The position numbers and the translations under genes were made by a program. Shown here piece after piece: positions 34,312-43,787 of a stretch of 64,000 nt of DNA. The notes below the pieces were generated by a model that saw only the letters and a program-made list of their open reading frames with translations, was not told the origin of the DNA and did not search any database. The stretch comes from Aquimonas sp044377145. Lineage in GTDB: Bacteria > Pseudomonadota > Gammaproteobacteria > Xanthomonadales > Xanthomonadaceae. The stretch lies in contig NZ_JBILJQ010000015.1 of assembly GCF_044377145.1 (NCBI RefSeq), positions 1-64,000 on the forward strand, written 5' to 3'. Position 1 is the stretch's first letter; each line of letters opens with the position of its first letter.

Positions 34312-34809
34312 ATGAGCAATGAACTCGCCAACACCACCCGCATCCACGAAGCCCATGCCGGCATCGGCGATGAGTTTCTGACTTTCAGCCTGGGCGACGA
34401 GGAATACGCCGTCGACATACTCAAGGTGCAGGAGATCCGCGGCTACGAGAACGTCACCCGGCTGCCGGATTCGCCCAGCTTCATCAAGGGCGTGATCAAC
34501 CTGCGCGGCGTGATCGTGCCGATCGTCGATCTGCGCCTGAAGTTCCAACTCGGCCAGGCCGAGTACAACGAACTGACGGTGATGATCATCCTGAACCTCG
34601 GCACCCGCGTGGTCGGCATGGTGGTCGACAGCGTGTCGGATGTGGTGCGTCTGCAGAGCGAGGAGATCAAGTCCTCACCCGACCTCGGCGGCTCGGTCGA
34701 TACGCGCTACCTGCGCGGCGTGGCCACCGTTGGCGAGCGCATGCTGCTGCTGCTGGATATCGAGCACCTGATGCTGGGCCGTGATATGGCCTTGACCGAC
34801 GCAGCTTGA
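34312..34809 (+). CDS. cheW: Coupling protein CheW
   Basis: This 165-residue single CheW domain (FLTFSLGDEEYAVDILKVQE; GYENVTRLPDSPSFIKGVIN; LRGVIVPIVDLRLKF; VVDSVSDVVRL) links receptors to CheA. It lies between two receptor genes and is very similar to the CheW at 43788, so the two may be interchangeable or tuned to different arrays. Confidence 0.95.
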   Translation: MSNELANTTRIHEAHAGIGDEFLTFSLGDEEYAVDILKVQEIRGYENVTRLPDSPSFIKGVINLRGVIVPIVDLRLKFQLGQAEYNELTVMIILNLGTRVVGMVVDSVSDVVRLQSEEIKSSPDLGGSVDTRYLRGVATVGERMLLLLDIEHLMLGRDMALTDAA

Positions 34810-34846
34810 GTGAAGCCATCCGGCGGTCGTTGCGAGCGTGAACAAG

Positions 34847-34862
34847 AGGCACGGGAATTGCC
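34847..34862 (+). promoter_or_regulatory. Sigma-54 promoter of the Aer-like receptor
   Basis: AGGCACGGGAATTGCC fits the consensus GGCACG-N4-TTGC with perfect spacing, in the 129-bp gap before the receptor gene and 77 bp from its ATG. Confidence 0.75.
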
Positions 34863-34938
34863 TTGACTGCATGATCCGTCACTGAGTCGTCACAGTGACC
34901 TTCTGGAGGGCGGACCTCCACACTCGGAGGGCTCCCGC

Positions 34939-37146
34939 ATGCGCAGCAATCTTCCGGTTACCGGCAAAGAGATCGAACTCGCCGAGGGCGAGATCATCGT
35001 TTCGCACACGGACACCAAGGGCAAGATCGCCTCGGTCAACCGCAGTTTCGTGCGCATCAGCGGCTTCACCGAAGCCGAGCTCATCGGTCAGCCGCACAAC
35101 ATCGTGCGTCACCCGGACATGCCCGAAGCCGCCTACAAGGACTTCTGGGACACCCTGAAGGCCGGTCGGCCCTGGGTCGGCATGGTCAAGAACCGCTGCA
35201 AGAACGGCGACCACTACTGGGTTGAAGCGCACGCCACGCCGCTGTTCGATGGCGAAACCGTCACCGGCTACATGTCGGTGCGCAAGAAGCCCACCCGCGC
35301 CCAGATCAATGAGGCCGAACGCGTCTACGCCAGCATGCGCACCGGCACTGCAGGGGGTTTGCGGCTGCGCTTTGGCGCAGTTGATCGCTCCAGCGCACTG
35401 CACCGACTCAATCCGCTGTGGCTGTTGAACCTGCGCAGCCGGTTGTACCTGTCTGCGGCGGGGGTGATCGCTTTCGGGCTGGCCCTGATCCTGCTGGACT
35501 CCAGCCCGCTGCGCTGGTGGCTGCTGGGTACGGCCGGGGTGTTTGCCCTCTATTCGGCCTGGTGGCTGGGTGAAGACATCAGCGGGCGCTTGCATCAGGC
35601 TGCCGCCGCCTTCCGCCGCATCGGCTCCGGCCATTACGACAGCCGGCTGCCGCTCGACCGCAACGACAGCATCGGCAGGGTGATGCTGGGGCTGCAGTCG
35701 ATGCAGGTGCGGCTGGGATTTGAAGTGCAGGAGCAGCAGATCAAAGCGGCCGAAACCGCGCGCATCGTCGCTGCGCTGGAAACCGCTGACACCAACACCA
35801 TGCTGGCCAATGCGGACTACACGATCATCTACACCAATGCCGCCCTGCGACGCATGTTCGACGCCGCCGAGTCAGATATCCGCAAGGTGCTTCCGCAGTT
35901 CCGCGCCAGCGAAGTGGTCGGCTCGAATATCGACATTTTCCACAAGGATCCGAGCCACCAGCGACGCATGCTGGACGCGCTCAAGCAGACCTATCGCACC
36001 CGCCTGGATCTTGGCGGACGCAAGCTCGATCTGGTGGTCACGCCGGTGTTCGCAACCGACGGCAGCCGGGTCGGTACGGTCACTGAATGGCGCGACCGCA
36101 CTGCCGAGATCCTGATCGAGGACAACGTCGCTGCAGTTGTGGCTGCTGCCGCACGCGGCGACTTCAGCCAGCGCATTCCGCTGGAAGGCAAATCGGGCTT
36201 TGTGCGTAACGTGGCCGAATCGATCGACTCGCTGATGGACAGTACCGCCGGCAGCCTGCAAGCCGTGCGCACGGTGCTGCTGGCGCTGGCCGATGGCGAC
36301 TTGAGCAAGCGCATCGAGGTGCCGCTGCAGGGCCTGTTCGACGAGATGAAGCAGGCCACCAACAGCACGGTGGCGCAGCTGGCCGAGATCGTGCGCGACA
36401 TCCAGCAATCGGTCGACACCATCACCACCGCCGCCGGCGAGATTTCGTCCGGCAATCAGGATCTGTCGGTGCGCACCGAGCAACAGGCGGCCTCGCTGGA
36501 GGAAACCGCCGCCAGCATGGAGGAACTGACCTCCACCGTGCGCGGCACTGCCGAGAATGCGCAGCAGGCCAATCGACTGGCGCAGACCGCCAGCAGCACC
36601 GCCGACACCGGCGGCCATGCGGTGGAGCGCCTGGTCACCACCATGGGCGAAATCGATGCCCAGGGTCGGCGCATCGAGGACATCATCAGCACCATCGATG
36701 GCATCGCCTTCCAGACCAATATCCTGGCGCTGAACGCGGCCGTCGAAGCCGCCCGCGCCGGCGAGCAGGGCCGCGGTTTTGCGGTGGTCGCCTCGGAAGT
36801 GCGCGCCTTGGCCCAGCGTTCGGCGACCGCCGCGCGTGAGATCAAGACGCTGATCGGCGAGTCGGTGCAGAAGTCCCGCGCCGGCGCGGCGTTGGCGCAA
36901 AGCGCGGGCGGCACCATGAAGGAAGTGCTGAGCTCGGTGCGCCGCGTCAGCGATCTGATGGCGGAAATCTCGACCTCGGCCGCCGAACAGAGTGAAGGCA
37001 TCGAGCAAGTGAACACCACGGTGGTGCAGCTCGATGAGGGCACCCAGCAGAACGCCGCCCTGGTCGAGGAAGCCACCGCTGCTGCACGCGCGCTGGAAGA
37101 CCAGGCCACCCAGCTGAAACAGTCGGTGCGTCGCTTCCGGCTGTAG
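34939..37146 (+). CDS. Aer-type PAS chemoreceptor
   Basis: This 735-residue receptor begins with a cytoplasmic PAS domain carrying the Aer signature HNIVRHPDMPEAAYKDFW and KNRCKNGDHYWVEAHATPLF, which in E. coli Aer binds FAD and senses redox/energy state. Two closely spaced membrane helices (about 168-205, no sizeable periplasmic loop) follow, then HAMP, a second PAS (TMLANADYTIIYTNAALRRM; VGTVTEWRDRTAE) and a signalling domain (DGIAFQTNILALNAAVEAA). It is therefore an aerotaxis/energy-taxis candidate with an extra PAS not found in Aer. A terminator hairpin follows. Confidence 0.93.
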   Translation: MRSNLPVTGKEIELAEGEIIVSHTDTKGKIASVNRSFVRISGFTEAELIGQPHNIVRHPDMPEAAYKDFWDTLKAGRPWVGMVKNRCKNGDHYWVEAHATPLFDGETVTGYMSVRKKPTRAQINEAERVYASMRTGTAGGLRLRFGAVDRSSALHRLNPLWLLNLRSRLYLSAAGVIAFGLALILLDSSPLRWWLLGTAGVFALYSAWWLGEDISGRLHQAAAAFRRIGSGHYDSRLPLDRNDSIGRVMLGLQSMQVRLGFEVQEQQIKAAETARIVAALETADTNTMLANADYTIIYTNAALRRMFDAAESDIRKVLPQFRASEVVGSNIDIFHKDPSHQRRMLDALKQTYRTRLDLGGRKLDLVVTPVFATDGSRVGTVTEWRDRTAEILIEDNVAAVVAAAARGDFSQRIPLEGKSGFVRNVAESIDSLMDSTAGSLQAVRTVLLALADGDLSKRIEVPLQGLFDEMKQATNSTVAQLAEIVRDIQQSVDTITTAAGEISSGNQDLSVRTEQQAASLEETAASMEELTSTVRGTAENAQQANRLAQTASSTADTGGHAVERLVTTMGEIDAQGRRIEDIISTIDGIAFQTNILALNAAVEAARAGEQGRGFAVVASEVRALAQRSATAAREIKTLIGESVQKSRAGAALAQSAGGTMKEVLSSVRRVSDLMAEISTSAAEQSEGIEQVNTTVVQLDEGTQQNAALVEEATAAARALEDQATQLKQSVRRFRL

Positions 37147-37200
37147 GCGCGCGGACGCGGAGTCTCTTCGCAGGGTCGAACTCACTGATCTCTTCAAACA

Positions 37201-37230
37201 GACGGCCGCGCGAGCGGCCGTCGTTGTTTC
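37201..37230 (+). terminator. Rho-independent terminator after the Aer-like receptor
   Basis: GACGGCCGC (37201-37209) pairs with GCGGCCGTC (37214-37222) across a four-base loop and is followed by GTTGTTTC. Confidence 0.75.
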
Positions 37231-37410
37231 TGTGCGTTCGCTCCGGCTCGATGCGCACCGACTCAGCTCAAGGCGAGGGCGTTCCGCCGCTCTGAATCGC
37301 GTCTGCAGCCCCACCGCAGCGTCGCCACCCGAGACCATTGACCATCTATCACCTTTCATCGAGAAATTTGAGATTCGTCACAGAAATATCACTACATTTT
37401 CTTGTGAGCA

Positions 37411-37426
37411 CGGCTTAGCACTTGCA
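37411..37426 (+). promoter_or_regulatory. Candidate sigma-54 promoter of the porin gene
   Basis: CGGCTTAGCACTTGCA has GG-N10-GC spacing and a TTGCA -12 element, but the -24 element is weaker than at other sites. It lies 38 bp before the porin ATG, just after an AT-rich block. Confidence 0.5.
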
Positions 37427-37463
37427 TGGGTGGATCGTCACCTACGAATTCCCCAGGCCCCCA

Positions 37464-38564
37464 ATGAAGCGTCGCCGCACTGCCCTGCTGCTGGCTGTCA
37501 GCAGCCTGCTGTCTGTCTCCCCTGTCTCCGCCCAAAGCCTGCTGCCCTCGGACTGGCAGCTCAGCCCGACCTTGAGCGCCAACTACGACTGGCTGCGCGT
37601 GGACGAAGACAGCCGACCGCTCCCCGACAAAACAGATTTTCGCCGCGCGCGGTTGGGTTTGACCCTGCGCGGCGGCGAACGCTGGCAGGTGCGCGCCGAG
37701 CACGATGTCGAGAACCGCACAGCGCCCGAACTGAGCCTGCAGGTATTCCTGCAGAACGGCCGCAGCCTGCGCTTCGGCCAGTTCAAGCATCCTTTTCTGC
37801 TGGATGACGTCATCAACGAGAGGCAGACCCCGCTGATGGAGCAATCGCTGGCGACCGCCTATGCGATCAGCCGCCGGATCGGCGCCGATTTCGGTCAGGT
37901 CGGCGCGGACTACAGCTTCAACGTGTCGGTGTTCGGCAAGCGTCTGGACGGCCTGCTCGAAGGCGTGGGCCTCGCAACCCGCTACAGCCGCGTGGCCAAG
38001 CGCTGGGACGAGGGCCTGCTGCATCTGGGCGGCTCGCTGGCGCTGGACAACCCGCGCAACGACAGCGCGCGTTTCTCGACCCGTCCGGAGGCCGGTATCG
38101 CCACGCGCTCGCTGGTCGACACTGGCGTGTTTGTCGACGTGGACCAGAACCTGCGCGTTGCGGCCGAAGCCCTGGTGCTGCATGGCCCATGGTCACTGCA
38201 GGCCGAGCATGTGGTTGGCCGCAGCAGCCGCGAAATCCTGCCTGACTTCAATTCCGACGCGAGCTATGTGCTGGCGAGCTGGTCGCCGAGCGGACACGCG
38301 CGCAGCTACAAGAACGGCGTGGTCGGCGCGCCCAAGGCCGGCGAGAACGAGCGGCCATGGGAACTGTTTGTGCGCTACAGCCGGATCGATCTCGACGACG
38401 GCCCGGTGCTGGGCGGCCAGCAGCGCGACTGGGCGCTCGGTGCCACCTGGTACGTGCATCCGAATGTTCGGCTGATGGCCAATCACATCAATGTGCGCAG
38501 CACGCGACGCGGCATCAGCGACGACCCCTCGCTGTTCCAGTTCCGCATCCAGCTGAGCTACTGA
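37464..38564 (+). CDS. OprO/OprP-like porin
   Basis: This 366-residue outer-membrane protein has a signal peptide (ALLLAVSSLLSVSPVSAQS) and alternating beta-strand sequence through to a terminal FRIQLSY with C-terminal aromatic Tyr, typical of porins. Segments such as FRRARLGLTLRGGERWQVRA, GRSLRFGQFKHPFLLDD and WELFVRYSRIDLDDG match the phosphate-selective OprO/OprP family. Many family members carry other anions. The gene is out of place among chemoreceptors and couples closely (46 bp) to the next receptor gene. Confidence 0.85.
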   Translation: MKRRRTALLLAVSSLLSVSPVSAQSLLPSDWQLSPTLSANYDWLRVDEDSRPLPDKTDFRRARLGLTLRGGERWQVRAEHDVENRTAPELSLQVFLQNGRSLRFGQFKHPFLLDDVINERQTPLMEQSLATAYAISRRIGADFGQVGADYSFNVSVFGKRLDGLLEGVGLATRYSRVAKRWDEGLLHLGGSLALDNPRNDSARFSTRPEAGIATRSLVDTGVFVDVDQNLRVAAEALVLHGPWSLQAEHVVGRSSREILPDFNSDASYVLASWSPSGHARSYKNGVVGAPKAGENERPWELFVRYSRIDLDDGPVLGGQQRDWALGATWYVHPNVRLMANHINVRSTRRGISDDPSLFQFRIQLSY

Positions 38565-38610
38565 GCCGGCGGCTTCGCCGTCGCTTGCCCCCGTCTTCAG
38601 GAGCTCCAAA

Positions 38611-40701
38611 ATGCAATGGTTCAGAGATCTGCAAATCGGCCGCAAACTCGGCCTGGCTTTCACCGCCATCACCCTGCTGGCGCTTATCCTCGGCCTGTTC
38701 GCGATGTACGAGCTGCGCAACAGCCAGGCCCTGGTGCGCAACATCACCACCGAATCGATGCCGGCGTAGCGCTACCTGCTTGAGCTGCGCGGCATCCTCG
38801 GCGAATACCGCACATTCGAAGTGGCTCAGCTCGGCTACCAGGGCCAGGCGGCCGAGCTGGCCGACTACCGTCAACGCGTGACCGGGCTGCGCGGCGACTT
38901 CGATACCGCCACCGCCAACTATTCGGCGCTGATCGCGTCCGACGCCGAGCGCGCCCTGTTCGAAGGCATGCGCACGGGCGGCGAAACCTACTTCGCAGCG
39001 GGCGTCCAGATGGCGACCGCCATCGATGCCGATGACTTCGATACCGCGCGTGCGCTGTCGAGCGATGTCGCCCGACCGGCGCGGCGTGCGTTGATGGAAG
39101 AGATCAAGAAGCTGATCGACGAGCGCGGCAGCCAGCTGGCTGTGCAGGTCAGCGCCTCCGAGGCCGAATTCGCCGCCACCCTGACCCAGCTCGGCATTGG
39201 GCTCGGTGTCGTGGTGGTCCTGGCCGCAATGTTCGGCTGGACCATTACCCGCTCGATCACCAAGCCGCTCGAACAGGCCACACGGGTCGCCGAAGGTGTG
39301 GCCCGCGGCCGCTTCGATCAGCGGATCGAGGCCAGCAATCGCGACGAGGCCGGGCGCCTGCTGCGCGCCATGGGCGACATGCAGACCCAGATCAACAGCG
39401 TGCGCGATGCCCAGCGCGTGCTGGCCGATCAGCATGCCGCCGGCATGCTGGATGAGCGCATCGACGGCAGCCGCTTCGCCGGCGACTTCGCGCGCATGGT
39501 CGAGGAGGTCAACGGCGTGGTCGACGGCCACGTACGCGTGCAGATGCGCATGGCCGAGGTGATGCATCACTACACGCAGGGCGATCTCAAGCCCGACATG
39601 GACCGCCTGCCCGGCCGCCAGGCACAGATCTCCGAGGCGATGGACACGGTCAAGCGGCGCTTGGGCGAAATCAATGCCTCGATCCGCGAGCTGGCCTCGG
39701 CCGCCGCGCGCGGCGATTTCTCGGTGCGCGGCGATGCCAGTCGCTTCGAGCACGATTTCCACGCGATGGTGCAGGGCCTGAACACCCTGATGGAAACCAG
39801 CGACACCCAGCTGGCATCGGTGTCGCGCCTGCTGCAGGGCCTGGCCCAGGGCGACCTGACCCAGCGCATGCAGGGCAAGGCCGAAGGCGTGTTCGCGCGC
39901 ATTCGCGACGATGCCAACAAGATGGTCGACCAGTTGCGCTCGATCATCGGCGCGATTGCCGACTCCTCCGGCACCGTGCGCTCCGCCGCCGCCGAGATCG
40001 CTGCCGGCAATGCCGACCTGTCGGCGCGCACCGAGCAGCAGGCGGCCTCGCTGGAGGAAACCGCGGCCAGCATGGAAGAACTCACCTCGACCGTGCGCGG
40101 CAACGCCGAGAACGCACGCTCGGCCAATCAGCTCGCAATCGGTGCTGCCGATGTCGCCGAGCGCGGCGGCAGTGTGGTGACCCGGGTGGTCTCGACCATG
40201 GGCGAGATCAACGCGCAGTCGCGCAAGATCGAAGACATCATCGGCGTGATCGATGGCATCGCCTTCCAGACCAATATTCTGGCGCTGAACGCTGCGGTCG
40301 AGGCGGCCCGCGCCGGCGAACAGGGCCGCGGTTTCGCCGTGGTCGCCAGTGAAGTCCGTTCACTTGCGCAACGTTCGGCCAGCGCCGCGCGTGAGATCAA
40401 GAGCCTGATCTCGAACACCGTGGCGAAGGTCGAGAGCGGCAGCAAACTGGTCGACTCCGCCGGCAGCACGATGGCCGAGATTCTGGCTTCGGTGAAGCGC
40501 GTCACCGACATCATGGGCGAGATCAGCGCGGCCTCGGCCGAGCAGTCCAGCGGCATCGAGCAGGTCAGCGCCACCATCACCCACATGGACGAGGCGACCC
40601 AGCAGAACGCCGCCCTGGTCGAAGAGGCCTCGGCTTCAGCGCACGCGCTGGAGGAACAGGCGGGCAAGCTGGCGGCCAACGTGTCGCGCTTCAGGCTTTG
40701 A
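38611..40701 (+). pseudogene. Methyl-accepting chemotaxis protein interrupted by an amber codon
   Basis: An ATG at 38611 with AGGAG upstream opens a standard receptor: a first helix (LAFTAITLLALILGLFAMYE) and the start of a four-helix-bundle sensor. Codon 53 is TAG at 38767-38769 (SMPA-stop-RYLLELRG). The frame then continues without another stop to 40701 through the remaining sensor, a second helix (TQLGIGLGVVVVLAAMFGWT), HAMP repeats and an intact signalling domain (DGIAFQTNILALNAAVEAA), 696 residues in total if read through. A single base change from TGG or another codon explains it. Re-initiation at GTG 38821 would give a protein lacking the first helix. It may be a pseudogene, a readthrough gene or a sequencing error. 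Confidence 0.88.
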
Positions 40702-40872
40702 GGGCTGGGAGTGGAAAATCGGGAATGGGGAATCGTTCAAGACGCGACTCGAGTCCTGCAGTCCGGGCTCCGTCTGCGTGTGCGTCTTTTCAAGCTGAGC
40801 TTGATGGGACTGGCGCACGGTTGATGCCGCCAGCCACCGGGCGTGACGCGGGCCTTGGGCTGGAGCCGAAGC

Positions 40873-41505
40873 TCAAGGACTCGCCGGCAGGCGGAACTCG
40901 CCGCGCAGTGGCTGCAGTTTCTGCACGTCGAACAGCTGCATCGGCGTTCGGGCCAGTCGGCTCCGACGCCCATGCGCAGCCTTTTTCAGCCGGCTTGAAA
41001 CTTCCATCCGGGCGAACGGACCAGCCTCACCCGCAGGCACCCGCAGCAGGCGCACACCCAACAGGCCGCGGCGCAGCGGGAACGCGGCATGCGCCAGCCG
41101 GCGGCGGTCACACCCCAGCGAGGGCAGCACGCCGACGTCCAGGCTGCGGTTGATCAGCGAGCGCTGGATCCGGCGCTGGTTCCTGCCGATCAGCGGCACA
41201 AGGGTGCTGGGCGCACCCGCGGCAGTCAGCGCCGCAGCCTGCAGTTCGACGGCAAAACTCTAGCGGCGGTCATCCGCGCTTTCACCGGCGCTGACCCGCA
41301 GGCTGCGATGGGTTTCCGGCGGCACAGCGGCCGGCAGCTGCGCGGACGCCAATCCGTCGGCGGCGCCACTCAACCACTGCAAACACCGGCGTCGCTGCGC
41401 GCGCAATCTCCAGGCGAGCCTGGGCCGTACGCAGGGTTCACGGGCCTGACGATATCCGGGCCTGTCAGGCAATCGAGCTCGCATCATGCTGCGCCAGCCG
41501 GGCAC
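40873..41505 (-). pseudogene. Decayed gene resembling a periplasmic solute-binding protein
   Basis: On the minus strand the frame from ATG 41503-41505 has an in-frame TAG at 41260-41262 and then stays open to 40873. The joined text contains PPETHRSLRVSAGE, stop, FAVELQAAALTAAGAPSTLV, SLINRSLDVGV and FPLRRGLLGVRLLRV. That order resembles small SBP-type periplasmic proteins often encoded beside GGDEF/EAL genes. Near 40975 the family-like GVGADWPE motif appears in a different frame, implying a second lesion. The N-terminus overlaps the end of the GGDEF/EAL gene. The family assignment is by eye and moderate. Confidence 0.5.
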
Positions 41506-43615
41506 CGAGACGTTCGGCGGTTTCCGGCCGTGCCAACAGAAAGCCCTGGAAACGGTCGCAGCCCAACAGTCGCAAGTGCTCGTACTGGGGCTGCGTCTCC
41601 ACGCCTTCGGCGGTGACCTGCAGGCCGAAGTGGCGGGCGATGTCGATGACCGAACCGATCACCGCGTCGCCACCGGCCGGGGTGCCCATCGCCGCGACGA
41701 AGCTGCGATCGATCTTCAGGCCAGCGACCGGCAAACGGCCGAGGTAGGACAGCGATGAAAAGCCGGTGCCGAAGTCATCGATCAGGCTGCGCACGCCGGC
41801 ATCGCGCAGCCGCGCGAACATCGCCGAGCAGCCGTCGAGATCGCCCATCAGCACACTCTCTGTGATCTCCAGACTGAGCTGCTGCGGCGGCACGCCGTGC
41901 CGCGCCAGGCTTGCCAGCACCACGCCTTCGAACTCGGCCAGCACCAGCTGACCGGCGCTGACATTCACCGCCATGGATGCGTCGTCCGGCCACAGCCCTG
42001 CGTCCCGCCAGCGGGCGACTTGTGCCAAGGCCATGTCCAGCACCAGCTGGCCCAGCTCACCGATCAGACCGATCGATTCGCTCAAGGCAACGAACTCCTG
42101 CGGCGGCACCGGCCCGAACTCCGGATGCTGCCAGCGCACCAGCGCCTCGGCGGACCGCAAGCGGCCCTCACTGTCAAAAATCGGCTGATAGACCAGGCTG
42201 AGCGAGGCGTCGTCCAACGCACGCCGCAGGTCAGCCTGCAGCCGGTGGCGGCGCTCGGTGCTGTTGCAGATCTCGTCGCTGTAGAGGCGCCAGCAGCGGC
42301 CGCCTTCAGCCTTGGCCAGCGCCAGCGCCGCCTCGCCGAGTCGAATAAGGCTGTCGGACGCTTCGGCCTGCGCGGGATACTGCACCGCGCCGATGCTGAT
42401 GCTCAGTCGCACCACCTGCGCCTGCACGCTCAGGGGCGCCGCGAACGCAGCCTGCAGGCGATCAAGGCACGCACCGATCGACACCGGCGAGGCCTGCTCG
42501 GCGCACACCAGCAGCCCGAACCGATCGCCGCCCAGCCGCGCCAGCGGAACGTCACCATCGGCACTTGCGCGCAACCGGCTCACCGCCTCGCGCAGCAGGG
42601 CATCGCCGAAGCGATGGCCCAGCGCATCGTTGACCCGCTTGAATCGATCGATGTCGATGAACGCGACCCAGCCCGCGCCCGCTGGCGACGCTGAGCCGGC
42701 ACCCAGCGCCGTATCCAGCGCCTCCAGAAAGGCCAGCCGATTGGGCAACCCGGACAGCGCATCGTGGCGCGCCAAAAACCGCGCCTGCGCCTCGGCCTGC
42801 TCGCGCGCCAGCACGTCGCGCTGCAAAGCTTCGTTGCCAGACTGCAGTGCGCGGTAACTGTCGGCCAGGCCCGAGCGCATGCTTTCGAGGGCGCCGATCA
42901 CCGCGTCGATCTCATCGCCTTGGGCTTTGGCGACATCGCGCACGGCAAACGAGACATCGACTGCGCCAGGCGAGTAACCACTGGCGCGCGCGGCCAGCTG
43001 ACGCAGGTCGCGGATCACCAGCCGCTGCACCAGCCACAGCAGCAGCACGCAGACGATCAGCAGCAAAGCCGCCTGCACCAGAACATTCTGCAGTGCACGC
43101 TGCAGCAGCCGTGCATCGCGCGCTTCGAGATCGAAGCCTACCCGCAATACGCCCAGGTCTTCGGTGGGGTCGCCGACCCGCGCGATTGCGGGCGGCCGCA
43201 GCGGAAACTCGACGCTGAGTACCGGGCGATGATCAACCCGACCTGCCTGTACCCAAGGCGTGCTCGCTTCGGCCTCCGGCAGTTCAAGCACGCTGACCCA
43301 CGCCACTCCACTCTGACGCGCGATGCCATCGATCTGCAGCTGCGCCTGCGCCACGTCCAGCGCCCATAGACTCAAGGCAATGCTGTCGGAGTAGGCCGCA
43401 GAAATCTCCTTCGCGTGGGCATCGATCGAGGCGTTCTCGCGCCCGTATTCCCACCACAGCAGCAGCCCGGTGAGCAGCAGCAAGGTCACCAATCCGAAGG
43501 CCAGCACACGGCTCGCCAACAACCGCCCCAGGCTGCGCCGGCGCTTGGGCGCATGGGCTGCTGGAGCACTCTCCGGGCTCGGCCTGTCTGGCTTGCCGCT
43601 GTTCAATCGGATCAA
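41465..43615 (-). CDS. Membrane GGDEF-EAL protein, probable c-di-GMP phosphodiesterase
   Basis: This 716-residue protein has two membrane helices (about 33-55 and 178-200) around a periplasmic sensor of roughly 120 residues, then a HAMP-like linker, a GGDEF domain and an EAL domain. The GGDEF motif is degenerate (LGGDRFG), so cyclase activity is unlikely. The EAL site looks complete: SAEALVRW, MAVNVSAGQL, SLEITESVLM, LIDDFGTGFSSLSYL, GLKIDRSF and AEGVETQ. It would lower c-di-GMP and so favour motility. It is transcribed against the surrounding genes and ends inside the decayed solute-binding gene. Confidence 0.92.
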   Translation of the reverse strand: MIRLNSGKPDRPSPESAPAAHAPKRRRSLGRLLASRVLAFGLVTLLLLTGLLLWWEYGRENASIDAHAKEISAAYSDSIALSLWALDVAQAQLQIDGIARQSGVAWVSVLELPEAEASTPWVQAGRVDHRPVLSVEFPLRPPAIARVGDPTEDLGVLRVGFDLEARDARLLQRALQNVLVQAALLLIVCVLLLWLVQRLVIRDLRQLAARASGYSPGAVDVSFAVRDVAKAQGDEIDAVIGALESMRSGLADSYRALQSGNEALQRDVLAREQAEAQARFLARHDALSGLPNRLAFLEALDTALGAGSASPAGAGWVAFIDIDRFKRVNDALGHRFGDALLREAVSRLRASADGDVPLARLGGDRFGLLVCAEQASPVSIGACLDRLQAAFAAPLSVQAQVVRLSISIGAVQYPAQAEASDSLIRLGEAALALAKAEGGRCWRLYSDEICNSTERRHRLQADLRRALDDASLSLVYQPIFDSEGRLRSAEALVRWQHPEFGPVPPQEFVALSESIGLIGELGQLVLDMALAQVARWRDAGLWPDDASMAVNVSAGQLVLAEFEGVVLASLARHGVPPQQLSLEITESVLMGDLDGCSAMFARLRDAGVRSLIDDFGTGFSSLSYLGRLPVAGLKIDRSFVAAMGTPAGGDAVIGSVIDIARHFGLQVTAEGVETQPQYEHLRLLGCDRFQGFLLARPETAERLGARLAQHDASSIA

Positions 43616-43735
43616 ACCTCATCACTCGGCTGGGCGTGCCGGCGGCAGCGCAGTCTGCTGCAAAGTGTGGACCAGCCGAAAGCTCCAGCCCGGCACGCGT
43701 GCCCTCCTATCGCGGCGCTTGTCCGGCGCTGTGCC

Positions 43736-43751
43736 CGGCACACCGCTTGCT
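43736..43751 (+). promoter_or_regulatory. Sigma-54 promoter of cheW (43.8 kb)
   Basis: CGGCACACCGCTTGCT keeps GGCAC and TTGC with GG-N10-GC spacing, 36 bp before the cheW ATG. Confidence 0.75.
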
Positions 43752-43787
43752 TGATCAGCGCCATCATCGCCCTACCGCGGAGCCTCC

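Larger units (their letters stand above)
37147..37463. other. Intergenic region before the porin
   Basis: About 317 bp: a terminator at 37201-37230, a GC-rich stretch with no signal, then an AT-rich block (about 37340-37410, including AGAAATTTGAGATTCGTC-like sequence) unlike the rest of the window, and the sigma-54-like site at 37411. The AT-rich block is a plausible activator-binding or bending site. Confidence 0.55.

Noticed and set aside
38564..38610. TTGC in the porin-receptor gap as a sigma-54 promoter
   Set aside because: There is no GG exactly ten bases before the GC; the spacing does not fit.
38767..41262. Two in-frame TAG codons as evidence of amber recoding (for example pyrrolysine)
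   Set aside because: TAG is used as the ordinary stop of many genes here (fliP, fliQ, fliA, cheZ, cheA and several receptors), and one of the two genes has a further lesion. Simple mutation is more likely.
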